Below are positions 25,296 to 37,537 of a stretch of 64,000 nt of DNA, in pieces. The position numbers and the translations under genes are program-made. Numbering within the stretch: the stretch's first letter is position 1; each line of letters opens with the position of its first letter. The stretch covers positions 24,813,533-24,877,532 of the forward strand of contig CM069439.1 in the NCBI GenBank assembly GCA_035610365.1. Direction: 5' to 3'. The notes beneath the pieces are model-generated. The model was not told the DNA's origin. It worked only from the letters and a program-made list of their open reading frames with translations, and ran no database searches. Origin of the DNA: Aquatica leii (Eukaryota; Arthropoda; Insecta; Coleoptera; Lampyridae).

Positions 25296-26205
25296 CTAAT
25301 CGGTACAATCTTCCATTCCGAATAATTCCCGTGTTGTCGTTATTACACAAGCTAAGTTTTCGTCACACTGGACATCTTCAGAGGTCGGAACAAACTTATT
25401 GATAGCGCCGTGAAGTTTCGCTGCTATAAACCGGCTCCCGATCGATAAAACTGGGTTCCAAATCTCCGGTAACGGAAGATTTTTAATTATTTCAATGGAT
25501 TTCCTAATTCTTAGCTGATAGCAATTTGAAACATTTGCCAAGATCTTAGTGTTTTCAAACATAACTTGATGACCCGTTTCTACTGCGTGTTCCGCTACCG
25601 CTGACTTCGAAAATTGTTTAAGAAGATTACACTTTTGATGTTCCTTAATACAAATTTTCACGCTTCTACCCGTTTCTTCTATGTATGCACGACCACAAGA
25701 GCAAAAAACGATATACACGCCGTCAGATGGAAAAGAAATAACGTCCTTCACCAGATTTAAGAATTGACCCAATTTTGGAAGAGTTAAAAACTGAGTAACA
25801 ATATTGTATTTAGACAACATTTTTTCTATACGGTCTGTAGTACCTTTGACATATAGTAGATAAGCGAAAGACGCTGGTTGAGGCTTAGATTCCGCTGTTA
25901 CTCTTGGTTTGGCAGACGTAAATTTAGTAATAAACCACTTTCTCTATTGTAACTGTTTGCGACTAACACTTTGGTTAGATGATTCAACTCTTTTTGAAGA
26001 TGTTGGGGTTGACTTAAAGAAACAGCTCTATACATTAAAGATTTCACTACTGATAATTTCTGATAAGGGCAATAATGAGACAATCTATTTAAATATCTTT
26101 CCGCATATGTAGGTTTTTGATAATTGCATATGATAATAATTGATCTTTATTTCGATTAACTAAGACGTTCAAAAATGGCAAAGAAAAGTTTCTTTCATAA
26201 AAAGA
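25296..26205 (-). mobile_element. Penelope-like retroelement fragment, RT C-terminal part plus GIY-YIG nuclease
   Basis: On the minus strand the order is: a segment after the RT palm (SLPFLNVLVNRNKDQLLSYA, near 26200-26130), a helical connector (VKSLMYRAVSLS, LQKELNHLTKVLVANSYN, near 26050-25950), and the GIY-YIG endonuclease (GVYIVFCSCGRAYIEETGRS, near 25720-25660) with the downstream KSAVAEHAVETGH motif. The nuclease frame continues to 25296. The RT catalytic region and 5' part are absent. It is a broken fossil with a few breaks, moderately old. It differs clearly from the two related copies at 43.9 and 55.5 kb, so it is another lineage. Confidence 0.85.
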
Positions 26206-26250
26206 ACCATGCTGGCCTCTCAGGCCGGCTGCGCTCGAGGGCGGGTTAAA
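26206..26250. other. Isolated GC-rich tract
   Basis: About 45 bases of very GC-rich sequence (GGCCTCTCAGGCCGGC, then GCGCTCGAGGGCGGG) sit at the upstream edge of the Penelope-like fragment. GGCCTCTCAGGCC is an imperfect short palindrome. It probably marks the join with a different inserted element. A second GGCCGGCC occurs near 26538. Confidence 0.5.
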
Positions 26251-28974
26251 CGAAAATATGGTCGTATAATAATTCACCAATTGTTTATATTTAACAATGG
26301 TCCATGAAATGGCTGAGAATTGTTTCCCATAACCTCTTCATCGCTGGAAGATGATGAATCAGCAACACCAATGACTTATAGAGAATTTTTGTCATAACAA
26401 ATTATGAGTAGACCGTTCATTATCAAGAATTGCTGCGCGCTGATAAAACATAGCTTCCAGTGACATATCTAAATAGAAACCCGATCGCGTTATGTAAAAT
26501 TCATGCACTTGAACAAACATCATGGCATGTAAATAGGCCGGCCTCACTACTTTTTTCTATTTTTTTAGTTTAATTTGTTTGCCCTTTATTCCTCTAAGAG
26601 GAACGAAAATTGCGCTTAGCATTAAATTAGTATTAAAAACTCTAAATCCAAACAGTCCCGGCTGTTATTTCCCAATTATAGCTTTGGTAGTATGAAGCTT
26701 GCGCGGATCTAATTCTGCAATTACTACAATCATTTTTCATCACTGCTGAGTGAAATTAAGATTTATTATATTTTTAAAACAAAACGAATCATAAGGAATA
26801 TCTTGTTTAATAATAATAAACACTGCATCCGAAAAATACAAAAAAATGAAGTGAAATTGGGCACCACCGCAAGCTCCAGATTTGTTTCATCTGACCGTTT
26901 CATCGTTTCGTTACACGACCCTTTGAATTAAGCTCTCTATAAGCATTTTCAACACTAAAACAGAAAAATTGATGACAATAATAAAATTACAAGAACAAAA
27001 TTTACAGCAGTGAAAATAAATATTACATAATTATTAAAATTTACGTTAACAAAACCAACGCCAGAAAGAGTATACAATTTAAAGATATCTAAAAGTAATA
27101 TTTTAATAATATCTAAATTAAAAACGTTTTTTGCAACAACAAAATTAAATAAAATTTTATAACTAATTATTTGCGCACCAAATTGAATTTAATAGAAAAT
27201 TGTAAATAATTTTATTTCCTTCTAATTCTCTAGATTATGCGCTTCCGCAGTTTTAAAATCCTTAGAGGTGTGTATCTAGTATAAACTTTAAAGTGTTAAT
27301 TAGCCGGTGGTTGGTAAATACATGTATTGAATTCGTAAATGCAAAACTGGATTTTGATTTCATTGATTGAAGCATTCACTACATATAATTCATTTGAAAC
27401 TGTTGCTTGGATTATAAATAAATTAAAAAAACCGTAGTAAACAAAATACAGGACATCTCTAACTCAATTTTTCATTAGTTAACGTTTTGTTTACATTCTT
27501 GGTATGTAGATTTAATAATAGGTCTTTAATGAAAGAAAGTAAGTTATTGATTTTTTAAATATTGTTGGTTTTTCTTTAACTCTTTTGTTTTCGTTATATT
27601 CTTTATGTTGTGCTAATTCTGTTGTACGGCGTCTTTAAAAAGGCAAATAAGTGGAAATTAGACTTTATTGTCGTAATTAAACTTAATAAAACAAATATTA
27701 ATGATTACATACACAATTTATACTATAATAAGAAAGAAAATAATTTTTAATAATTGATATAGTCCAAGTGACCATTATAGAGTTTTGGTCTGTTAATTTT
27801 TATAGTATAAAATTAACTTAATTCAAAAATTACGCAAAGTATTGTTATGAGTAGCAAATTTACTCTATAATTTATTTATTGTTGTGATTAAAAAATCGAT
27901 TTATTTTAAGTTTTGTTAATATATTGTGTTAAACACAAGTTGGCTAATTTATTTTCTTCATTGTTTTTATAACACGCTTAATAATTCTATTTTAACATAT
28001 AGAATTATTAATTACATCTTTCATGTGTGCTTTGCTATCACAAACGTTTGGCTTGGCACATCACTGCCATAAATAAATGTATGAAGCGTTCTCCAATGTG
28101 CTTAGATATGGTAATATGTTCTACTACAACAAACATTAAATTTTAATCACGCCACTCTTGTTTAGATATTACGCTTATATTTTTGTCTGAGTTTAGTTTA
28201 CCTTCTATTGATTTAGTTTCTATACAATTTGGTTTCTAGATTTTGTCTATATTATTGTATAGTGTCAAGCATTGAATTAAGTTGCAGGTATTTACATGAA
28301 TTATTCATTTATAAGCTTAAACAAAAATAAAGACATGTATAGTTAAGTAACCAAAATCTTCAACAGTTAGTAATTACGTATTAAAAAAAACAACTGCTTA
28401 GTTTAACTTTGTGTTAAGTGTTGCATTTGTTAAAAATGCAATGTATGTCTAGATAATGTTTGTTTTTCTACAATAAAAAAATTGTTGAGGTACTTTATCT
28501 AAAATAAATTATATAACTACGAAACTATATAAAAGTATTTAGAACATTCAAAAAAAGTCAAAACCATTAAAAACACTTGTAACACAAAGATTAGATTAAA
28601 TTTGTGTAGTGGTATTTAGTTATTGTTTGTATACTAAGTGACATAGAAATTAAAACAACCAAAAATAATTCTTTTAATTCAAACAAAAAACGACCAGGTG
28701 GCGAGTCATATTAATACGTTGTTTTTTTGTAGTTTTTTGATCTTTTTGTAATACGTAGAGCAAGAACGTACGCAAGTTTCTATCCACTAGACGAGTTTAA
28801 AAGAAGGCGAATCGTGAGCCTAAGAAAACTAGTTTATTATTTAGAGAGCCTATTTAGATGCGTAAAAGGTTTTGAGCTGTTTTTACAGTCTTTACTTTGT
28901 GTTATCGCTTACCCTTAAGTATCGACGTAATAGACTGCAATGGTGCAGAAAACGAGATTAGATATGCATAATAA
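26251..28974. other. AT-rich noncoding DNA
   Basis: The first 600 bases are less AT-rich and have short coding-like scraps on the minus strand (for example VADSSSSSDEEVMGN, near 26370-26320) that I cannot assign. From 26900 on it is featureless AT-rich sequence. Confidence 0.55.
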
Positions 28975-31900
28975 GGTGGAGCAAAAATATTGCGTTTTTA
29001 ATTTTTTCTAAATTTGACAAGACAAAAGTTGTTACCTGGTGTACTGTTTTTAACCTTTGAATTTAAAATAAATCAAATTATATCTTGAGGTGTCACGGCG
29101 ACCTTAAAAGTTGTAAAGATAATCAAAATTACGCAAAAATCAATGCTTATTTAATTTTTGTTTTGTTCAAAATGTAGTTTAACTTGGGACAAAAATTAAA
29201 TATTTATGTTATTAGTAACGCCCTAAAAAAATATGGTAATTTCAAACAGAATCGTTGAGGTGCCACAATATTACTGAATGTCGAAGAATTACGGCTAATA
29301 TCATTTTCCAGATTTATCTTTTATTTATAAATAAAATGCTTGGCCATAAAAACTGGTTTTATAGCTATATTTCTTCTGTTTTTAGATTATAGCAAGTAAT
29401 AAACAAAAAATGGCAACTTTAACACGTGCAAAAGACAGTAATTGTCCGTTACTTGGAGTTGGAGTACCATTTAATAAAAATGTTTTACCCACATATGGTG
29501 ATATATTGCGACAGTATATATTTACTCGTAACAATATAAAATGTGAAGATCAGTTAAAAGAGCCAACGTTTTCAGAAGTAGTCAAAATTATCGCCCCTTT
29601 TCTTGAGACACTTTGGAAAAAAGCGTCAATACCTATAATATCTACTGAACGTATTATTGAAAGGATCCGTGATTACCACTGTAAATACAGAAATCTCATG
29701 AAACCCCTCAAACAACGATCCAATGCTTCCAGTTTTATAAAGAAAATCGAAGAGTTTAAAGATAAATTAAAAGTTTTGTTCGACATTGCATCTTGCAAAT
29801 GTAAAACTTACAAAAAATGCATTTGCGAAAAAAACAAAAAAGTTCCTGTAATGGAGAGAGTGTTTCTAACTGACCAAAGAACTATTAGAAAAATGATGAT
29901 AAGAAATATTGATAACAAAATGACAAAATAGTTACAAGAACGGGAAAAAAGAAAACTGAAACAAGAAAAATCACTACAAGAAGCCAACAGTTCTAAAGTG
30001 CAGAAATTTGACAAACCCGATTAAGAAAGAACCAACAGATCCGTAGAGTTATGCGATAGTTTGTCAGATGATCATACTGTAGATTTAGACTTGCCTTTGT
30101 TGGAAGATAATAACACTCCCTCTACTTCATCTGGGATTTCCAACAAATCGCGTGCTTCATTAACAATAACATATGCCCAAATGCGTAAAACTCTGCCAAC
30201 AGTAACTCAAGAATGTGATCGATAGGGTCTTTCCGACCGTAGTGCTGCTGCTGTTTCTTCTGCGTTACTACAAGATTTAGGTATTGTTACTGAAAACGAT
30301 ATAGCGTCTGTTATCGATCGTAGTAAAATAAAACGAGAGAGACAAAAATGTAGGAGTAAATTCCAATCTGATGGTGGAGAAAATTTAGTACTAAGATCGA
30401 TCTATTTTGACGGAAGGAAAGATCCATCCAGAAAAACTATTATAAAAGGTGGAGTACATCATCCAGTAACAGCTATTGAAGAACATATTGTGATCCTTCA
30501 GGAACCAAATTCCGAATATTTAGGATATGTTACTCCTACATCAGGACATGCTATAAGTATTTCAAAAGCTATTACGGATTACTGTTTACTGAAACAATAT
30601 GACACTCAAGACCTAATTGCAATAAGATGTGATGGTACAAACGTTAATACCGGATACGGAAATAGTGCTTGTTGCACACGAATGAACTTCCGCTGAGACA
30701 TCTCTTCACTAGTTTAGACGGCGCAACACATGGTCCTAAGTCATTTAGTGGGCCAATTGGTATAGCTTTAAAAAAATGCGCTCTACCCGTTATAAAATTT
30801 AAACCGATTGAAGGACATGAAGGATCTGTCTTGCCGGAAATTGATTTAAAGGAACTAAGTAACGATCAGAAATATTTGTATAAAATGGTTCTTGCTGTTA
30901 CATCAGGTGAATGCAGTAAAGATCTGGCAAATATTCAACCTGGGCTAATACCATACTCTCGCTGGCTCACAACTGCCAGTCGAATACTTCGTTTATGTGT
31001 CTTCCTAAATGAACCCTCACAAAATCTCCTCATTTTAGCTACGTAGGTAGTAAATGTGTATGCATCGGTCTGGTTTAGGATTAAAGTTAAATCAGATTGC
31101 TGGGAAGGTCCAAGACACTTGTGGAAACTCATCTCATTAACTAGGTATCTTCCAAAACATTTGAAGGATGTAGTTCATCCAGTTATCCAAAGAAACGCAT
31201 ATTTCGCGCACCTGGAGAACATGTTATTGGCCATGATCAAAGATAAAAGACCAATCATTCAAAAAATTGCTGTTTGTCGAATAATACGTAGAAGAGAGCA
31301 AGAGAAGCCTAACTCAATACGCCAGTTTAAAGTTCCTGTCTTAAATTTTAAGGCCCAAGAATACTACGACATGATAAGTTATGAGTCGCTTAAAAATATT
31401 AAACCCCCCTTAACAAGATCCCTTACAACAGCCCAAAATTAAAAATTACTTAACTAACAGAGAAGAAATGATATTGATAACGTTTCCCAAACTGGTGTGT
31501 CACTCTCAAGGCGTCGAACGATGCCTCCGTTTGGTAACAGAAGCTGCGGCAGCTGTAGGATACTTAGAAAAAGATGGCTACATTCGATCGAGACTGAAGT
31601 CTAGATCTATCATGCCAAAATTCAATAAGAAATCGGAATACAAACTTATGTAGTTTAAGCTTATTTTAAAATTTTGAGTGATAATATTACGTTGTTTTAA
31701 AATTTGTTTTTCTTTAATTTACCTTATATATGTTATTTGTTGTGGAATAAAAATATTTTTAGTTTAAAATAGTTCTAAATAAAATATATTAAATAACACT
31801 AATTTGTAAAACTAAAAAAGACTAGCTTACCTTATGTAGAAGAAAATTAAACTTTATTTTAATTTAATGTGTTTTTCCTTATTTTTACCAAATTTGAATC

Positions 31901-32194
31901 CCTTTGTGGCACATCAAGATGATACGACACTGGTTTAATTTTTTTTGGTATTCCTTTTCATACCTTTGAGTACTTATTTTTGGCTCAAGTTAAACTAAAT
32001 TTGATATCAACAACTATTTAAAAAAACATTAATTCATTAAATCTATTATCCTCATTAGGAAACATTCAAGGTCGTTGTGGCACCGTTAAAAATCGACAAA
32101 GTTGAAAAAAAATTAATGGCAATCTACTGGTATATAGTAACAACTTTTGCACTCCCAAGCTTGTTGATATAAAAGAATTTTTTTTCGCTCTACA
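28975..32194 (+). mobile_element. Family B DNA transposon, 3.2 kb, with ~290-bp imperfect terminal inverted repeats
   Basis: Four landmarks are mirrored at matching distances from the two ends: GGTGGAGCAAAAA against GTGTAGAGCGAAAAA (0 bp); CAAAAGTTGTTAC at about 48 and 44 bp; GGTGTCACGGCGACCTT against GGTGCCACAACGACCTT at 114 and 110 bp; and GTGCCACAA near 282 and 280 bp. TAGTTTAACTTG is mirrored between the last two. This is the structure of a DNA transposon with long inverted repeats. GGTGYCAC, repeated twice per end, may be the transposase binding site. The single interior gene is at 29410-31653. A clear target duplication could not be read. Superfamily unassigned. Confidence 0.8.
29410..31653 (+). 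pseudogene. Family B transposon protein (uncharacterised arthropod multi-copy family)
   Basis: The first frame (173 residues) starts MATLTRAKDSNCPLLGVGVP and has a Cys-rich patch (SCKCKTYKKCICEKNK). After stops the coding signal continues: YFDGRKD near 30410, AIRCDGTNVNTG near 30630, then in another phase NELPLRHLFTSLDGATHGPK, RNAYFAHLENMLLAMIKD and finally CHSQGVERCLRLVTEAAAA near 31500. The spaced acidic residues (FDGRKD, CDGTN, GVERCLRLVTEA) resemble an RNase H-like DDE transposase, and the last motif recalls a hAT C-terminus; that is inference. About 80 bases are lost near 30665, where the family I remember has a longer linker, and there are several stops and shifts. A pyrimidine-rich TTCTTCTGTTTTTAG just upstream (29371-29385) could be a leader acceptor. 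Confidence 0.8.
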
Positions 32195-32254
32195 CTAAAA
32201 TAGCCGTAGAGGCGACTTGGCAACAGACGCAATTTACAATTTTTTGTAGAAAGA

Positions 32255-32590
32255 TATGTTCACCGTGTACCGTAGGAGTTATGGTATGGAGAGAGAGAAG
32301 CTATTGCCTTCGGTAGTCTTTATCGAAGACAAATTAACTACTTAATGTTACATTCAGAACGTGGTCAAAACACATGTTCAACCCTACGTCAGAATTAATT
32401 TATTTCAAAATGTATTGTTCGAACAAGACAATGCACGGCTACGTATAGCCAAAATTACTTTAACCATTTTTAGCGTAATTAAATCAATTTGGTACCTTGG
32501 CCATCAAGATTTTTAGATCTTTCATTAGTTGAGTATGTCTGGGTGAGCCATTACAAAATTTACCATAGACTAGCAGCAATTTGTGACGTT
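32255..32590 (+). mobile_element. Tc1-like transposase, C-terminal fragment
   Basis: Across shifting frames the + strand reads VGVMVWRE near 32280 (family GGSVMVWG), LFEQDNARLRIAKI near 32420 (family QDNARPHTA, second catalytic Asp), then NLVPWPSRFLDLSLVEYVWV near 32480-32540 (family LPWPARSPDLSPIEHVW, third catalytic acid). Residue order and spacing match the DD34E domain. N-terminus and terminal repeats are not seen. At least three frame changes; old. Confidence 0.75.
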
Positions 32591-32943
32591 ACACAGTAGC
32601 GTGGGCGAAAAAATAGACTTAAAATTTTTTGGTTCTGTTAGTAATAATATTGTGCCTTTTTATGTTTATGTTAATTCGAAACGACATTTATTGTATAATT
32701 AATTACAACTGTGTTTTTTATTAAAGTGTGTAAGACGACTGTTTTCCTGTTATTTAGCACAAGTTGAGACTCGTCTAAAGTAGACCGTACGATAGCAAGT
32801 GGCTATGAGCTAATAAGCGAAGAATTCAATTATTTGGCGCTTGACAGTGCGTGTCGTACTGTAGTACTGTTGTACTAGTTTCAAGTTTTGTTACGGTTGT
32901 TACTGTGATTATTAAAATCGTCTTTAATAATAATGCAAAAACT

Positions 32944-33329
32944 ATGTCGTCACGTAAAAGTAGGACACGAAGTGATGATGATAAACAATGCCATCAAGAC
33001 TTGCTAAAACATGATTTGAAGAAGAAAAGTGCGTTTTGCTTCCGAATGATTGAAAGGTATGTTTAAGAAATATTTTGTTTGCATTTACACTGCATATTAA
33101 ACGAAACGTGCAAAATTGCATAGTATGGACAATTGACAATCCACACAAAATTGTACAAACCAGGACTTAATATTTCTAAAAAGGTAATGTTTATGTGGGA
33201 ATATTAGATTATCACATTATAGGACTTTTGTTCTTAGGTACACAAAAACTTTCTTCTGCTTCTTGCAGTTGTTGGAAGAAGATATTTTCAATGTCACTAG
33301 CTCAAATTGTGCAATTAAGTGATCTTTAA
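32944..33329 (+). CDS. Possible two-exon mini-gene, 57-residue basic protein (unrecognised)
   Basis: Exon 1 (32944-33056) begins AAAACTATGTCG and encodes 37 residues starting MSSRKSRTRSDDDKQ. It ends GAAAG before a consensus donor GTATGT (33057). A strong acceptor, TTTCTTCTGCTTCTTGCAG, ends at 33268. Exon 2 (33269-33329) continues the phase-2 frame as SCWKKIFSMSLAQIVQLSDL and stops. Upstream 32830-32940 is relatively GC-rich (GGCGCTTGACAGTGCGTG), as a promoter or leader might be. Both splice sites fit and the phase is kept, but the protein is short and unrecognised. It could be a first-exon remnant of another transposon gene. Confidence 0.35.
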
Positions 33330-33615
33330 AATTTAAGATTTATTCGGGACAAACATTTCAAAATGTAGAAGATCCGAAAAATTGCGTTTAAGCAGAGTAT
33401 GACAAAATATCACAATATTTTTTTTTATTTAGTAGTTAGCAAATTTACAATCTGTTGCTTATGAACAATAAGTAAATGATATAACACTGATCTAACTTAA
33501 ATAACTGCATATGGACTTACTTAGCACGATTCAGCAATAGTTGCTATCGTACAAATTATCAACTAATGGTGTAATTTAGCATGTCAGTCCTAGGAAGCTG
33601 GAGATGCACGCTTAG

Positions 33616-35989
33616 TTAATCAAACCTGGTAGGCAGATCTGATAGCTTGAACTGTTTCAACCGGCGAATGTCATTGCTATGTGCTAGTTGAGTGCCTGGC
33701 TCACTAGGATTATGAGTCGCGTTTTGTATTTAGCACTGTAGTTTTTAATTACTTTGCACACTGACTTAATGTTTAGATCCTTTTGGAATATGCGATTTTC
33801 CACATAATAGAAAGCATTAATAATACACTAAAGCACTTTGTTCTGAAATTGTTGCAAGTTCTCAATGTTAGAGGTACTGGCAGTACTTTATAGTTGTACA
33901 CCGTATGTCCGTATGGGTTGGAGGATAGATTTTTATAGTAACAGTTTATTTTCTAGTTTCAGTTGGGATTGTCGGGCAAGCAGCCAGTACATTTGCCAAA
34001 AATTGATGCTAAGTGGTTTTCTTTTTGTAAATATGTGTTTAAGTCAGGCCAGCCGCTGGTTCAGGTGCATGCTTAGATATTTAACTTCTTTAGATTGGGG
34101 GATCAAGGTGTTGTTAAAGCTAATGTGGATGTGTCATCAACATAGGTGGCTGCGAGTGTTGCGTTTATTGTTGGTAAATCAGCTGTATAGATTGTGTAGA
34201 AGACTGGTCCAAGAATGCTGCCTTGGGGTACACCAAACGCAACGGGGTAAAGGTCCCTTAGCTGTTCGTTTAATTTGACCATAAACCACATGCCTTCTAG
34301 ATAGGAAGTGAACATTTCATAGTAGTGATACGACAGTATCAGCTTCAGTTTATATTTTAGGTCTTTATGCTACACTTTGTCGAATGCTTGTTTTATGTGG
34401 TTATTGTGTGAATAATCCGATGTAATTGTTCTGTTGTTCCATGGTGGCTTCTAAACTCAAATTGATAGTTGAGTATGATTCCTCTGTTCTTTAATATCTG
34501 GTTAAGCAGTTTTAATAGCAATTTTTTGAAAACTTTTGACAGCAACGGCAATAGACAGATACGATTCAACGCTACTTAAATTTTTTCCCGGTTTTGAGAT
34601 TAATATTATTTCAGCTATTTTCCACTGTTTGTGGAAATATTTTAGGCGGAGGATGGCATGGAAGTGAAATATTAATGGTTTAAGACATTTTGGTGATTTT
34701 TCTTGCGGTACTTTTTCTGTAATTCGATCCCAGCCTGGAGCCTTTTTTGGATTTATTTCTATTAGTATTGTTCTTTTGACTTTCGAGTCTTGAAAATGGT
34801 TGAATAAATACTCCCATTTGAAAAGCTGCATCTAGTAAACTGTAGATTTTGCATTCCTCATCTGACTGTGCTAAGAAAAAAAAGATGCAAATACTGTTTC
34901 CAAATGTTTGGCGAAAGCAATTGCGTTTTCTTGTTAGTTTGCGTTCATCTTCCAGTTTCATCTTTTTCAGGTAATGATGCCTGTTTTGTTATTTTGAGTC
35001 TTTTGGTGGCTTTCTACAGTGAATAGTCTGTGGTTTCCGTTGCCGTGAGGGTACTGCAATATTTCTGCAAATTTTGATTTTTAATGTCGAATAATAAGTG
35101 TTAGAAATTTTGCGCAGCTGTATTAAACTTCCTTTTATCTTCTGTCGATTGTGGTATCTGTCAGCGTTTGCATTTTATGCGCGTCTGGAGTTGCCTTCCA
35201 GGGTACTTCTTAGATGGCGTTTGTTATTTTACAGACTCATATCTATATTTTTTTGAGAGTTGAGCTGTATGTTTAAATAGACAAAATTTTCCACATGTGC
35301 TCTAAACGTTTCGCAAACGGTATGCTTTGACTACAGTGTTGCTCGTCGTTGTTTTTGCTGAAATCCGGAGTACATAGTTACTAGGACGGCTGAGTGGTTT
35401 GAGAAGAGATCTAATAATTGTATTGGTTAATGTTAATTCCTTTTGTTAGTGCAAAGTAAAATGCGTCAGGTACCTTACGACGGTCCGCCGGTCAATATGT
35501 AGGTGCTCCTGTAGCAAAATAGTGCAGATTAAAAGTTTTTATTGCAGCCAGTAGTTCCCCGCTTTTTGTAGTTGTAAGCCGTGATCTTCACTGCGGCCTT
35601 TTGACCTCCCAAAGTAAATCGATTTCCTAGTGTTTGAAAATATTTTTCATGCTTGGTTGGACAATAAACAGCAGATATAACAATCGCGCTTATGTGATCT
35701 TTTATAGCAACGTTTGTAGCTTGTAAGTAGTCGCATTGATATTGTTTTAACTTATAGTGCTTAATGTTGTATCCAATAATTACAGCAGTTCGCTATAAGC
35801 CTTTTCAGTAGAGTGCATTGAACAATAGATGCAGTTGTTTAATATTTTAAGATGGGTTTTAGGTGTGATATGTGCTTCTGATATCAGTATGAAATTAATC
35901 CGATTTAATTAGAGAAAGTGTGAGATTTTCTGTACATGTTCTCCCAGTTCGTTGGCGTTCTAGATAGGTATTCTAAGAAGTTCAGTCAT
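33616..35989 (-). pseudogene. Jockey LINE ORF2: AP endonuclease and reverse transcriptase
   Basis: The start reads MTELLRIPI then NANELGEHVQ, the usual jockey ORF2 opening. Endonuclease signals follow: NFILISEAHITPKTHLKI near 35900, and ATGAPTY, PADRRKVPDAFYFAL near 35510-35455. RT signals are NPKKAPGWDRITEKV near 34720, GVPQGSILGPVFYTIYTADL near 34230-34170 and the catalytic YVDDTSTLA near 34145. The C-terminus has ENKLLL near 33935, FQNKVL near 33840 and QFKLSDLPTRFD, ending at 33616. Normal enzyme role is target-primed reverse transcription. Stops interrupt the endonuclease and the RT, and a shift lies near 34830, so no full enzyme can be made. Confidence 0.82.
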
Positions 35990-35999
35990 TAAGCTAGAT

Positions 36000-37093
36000 T
36001 GTTGATGACAGTGGTCAATAAATTCAACATGGTGCTCATTTGCTCCGTTAGTTTCTATATCATCGTTGTCGGTGAGCGTTTTAGTAGTTTGTTATAAAGA
36101 ATTACGACCTGACTTTGAGCTTTAATGCCGCGTAGAGCTTCTGCTGCAATAGCTTATTACCTATACTCTCTGTAATTAGTAGGATGGCTACCGTTACAGT
36201 TTACGCACCTCACTCCGTGGTTTTTTTCTTTCCTTGGACATTCGCTTATAGCGTGATTTTTTATGCATCTGTACGGTTAATGACAATAATTCTTGGCGCG
36301 ACCGTACCTCCGGCATGTCGCACATTGCGGTATTTCTCTTTTCACATGCGACGCGTCAAACTGTACCACATTTTATGGCATATATTTCTTTATTACGGTT
36401 TTTTGTTTCCAGGTCAATAAAGAACATCAATAATGGAGTTTTTATTACTCGGTGCTTAATGTTCCATGTATTGATAATTTGTCTTAGTTGTTCTAATTCT
36501 TCTTTTAAAAGTTCTAAGTTTGATGAAGGATGAAAATTTTTAAGTACAGTTCGGAAAGGTCTATCTTGTTTGGGTTTTGTACATATGAAATTCAGTTTTA
36601 CGTTCTTGTAAGACCTTGATGATTGCACTGTATGTTTTACGAATTTGCGGTTGCATTTTAATCTGATCTTGGCTAATTGTTTTAAAATTGTAGTTGCTTT
36701 TGTTAGACTTTTATAAAGCTTTATAAGCGGATTGATGTTGGTTACACGTGAGACAAAGGTCCGCGTTGGTTTTGGTTCATTATTGGTTGTTAATGCAGGA
36801 TTATTGTCCATACCCCCATCTTCGGGTAATCCTTCATATCTGTTAGTTGTTGTGTTTTGTGTTTTTAGAATTTGTTATTTTTATGGACTATGTAATTGTT
36901 TGTTATTGCCATGAGTTACAGTTTGCCATTCATTGTTTTTTTGTATCAGTCATAATGGGAAGTTATGAGACGAAATTTGTTGTTGAGATTGTTGCTAGTA
37001 CTCGTACTGCTGCAGCTGCTGGTTTGTCCAAGGTTGGCTACTGTACATACTATTTGGCATATTCACTTGTTGGATTGGTTGAGTGTACGCCAT
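36000..37093 (-). pseudogene. Jockey LINE ORF1: gag-like nucleic-acid-binding protein
   Basis: The ATG at 37093 opens MAYTQPIQQVNMPNSMYSSQ with a Gln-rich N-terminus. Near 36600-36390 comes the conserved core DRPFRTVLKNFHPSSNLELL, EELEQL, HRVIKTPLLMFFIDLETKN and NKEIYAIK. It is followed near 36300-36200 by CCHC zinc-knuckle-like spacing (QCATCRRYGRAKNYC, HAISECPRK) after a frame change. These are the standard parts of jockey-clade ORF1. Stops occur in the N-terminal third and after the core. Confidence 0.75.
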
Positions 37094-37537
37094 GGTTGTT
37101 GGGTTATGTGTATTTGCGTGTTAGAATCATAATTCGGAGGTAGTTGTGTATGTGCATGTGTTGGTTAAATTGTCATTATTAATAATTATTGAGTTGTTGA
37201 TAATTGTAATACGATTAAGTGAGATAAGAATTTAAGAATTTAAAGTTAAAATTAAATTTAAATACTTGCTTATCAGTCCAGTTTCGTATCTGGCCTTTTT
37301 ACTTATTTAAAACGACAGGCGCTCGGAACAACCTTACGCTTTGAAAATCGAATCCTAAAACGAATATTACAATATCAAACGTTAGACAGCAATTTTACGA
37401 CAGGTTGGACCATAGTTTAGCAGTAAATAGTGGTTCGTTTAAACATTTGTTATAATTTTCTGTTTTTGCTATTTTGTGTTTTTTTTGTTAAAATAAATAA
37501 AATCCTGTTTCTTATCAATCGTTCTATAGTTTTATAA

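Larger units (their letters stand above)
33419..37093 (-). mobile_element. Jockey-clade LINE, nearly full length
   Basis: On the minus strand ORF1 (about 37093-36000) is followed by ORF2 (35989-33616), a 3' UTR of about 190 bases and an A-tail (seen as TTTTTTTTTATTTA at 33416-33432). Both reading frames carry several stops and shifts, so it is not active. The leader may reach about 37260. It is close in type to the fragment at 43.08 kb. Confidence 0.85.

Noticed and set aside
28270-28295. AAGTTGCAGGTATTTAC as a recursive splice site.
   Set aside because: There is no pyrimidine tract before the AG and the donor is weak.
33865-34278. A 137-residue + strand ORF.
   Set aside because: It is the shadow of the jockey LINE ORF2 on the minus strand, which shows real RT motifs.
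34960-34990. Juxtaposed acceptor/donor CATCTTTTTCAGGTAATGATG as a ratchet point.
   Set aside because: It lies inside the jockey LINE, so it arrived with the element and is unlikely to be a host splicing signal.
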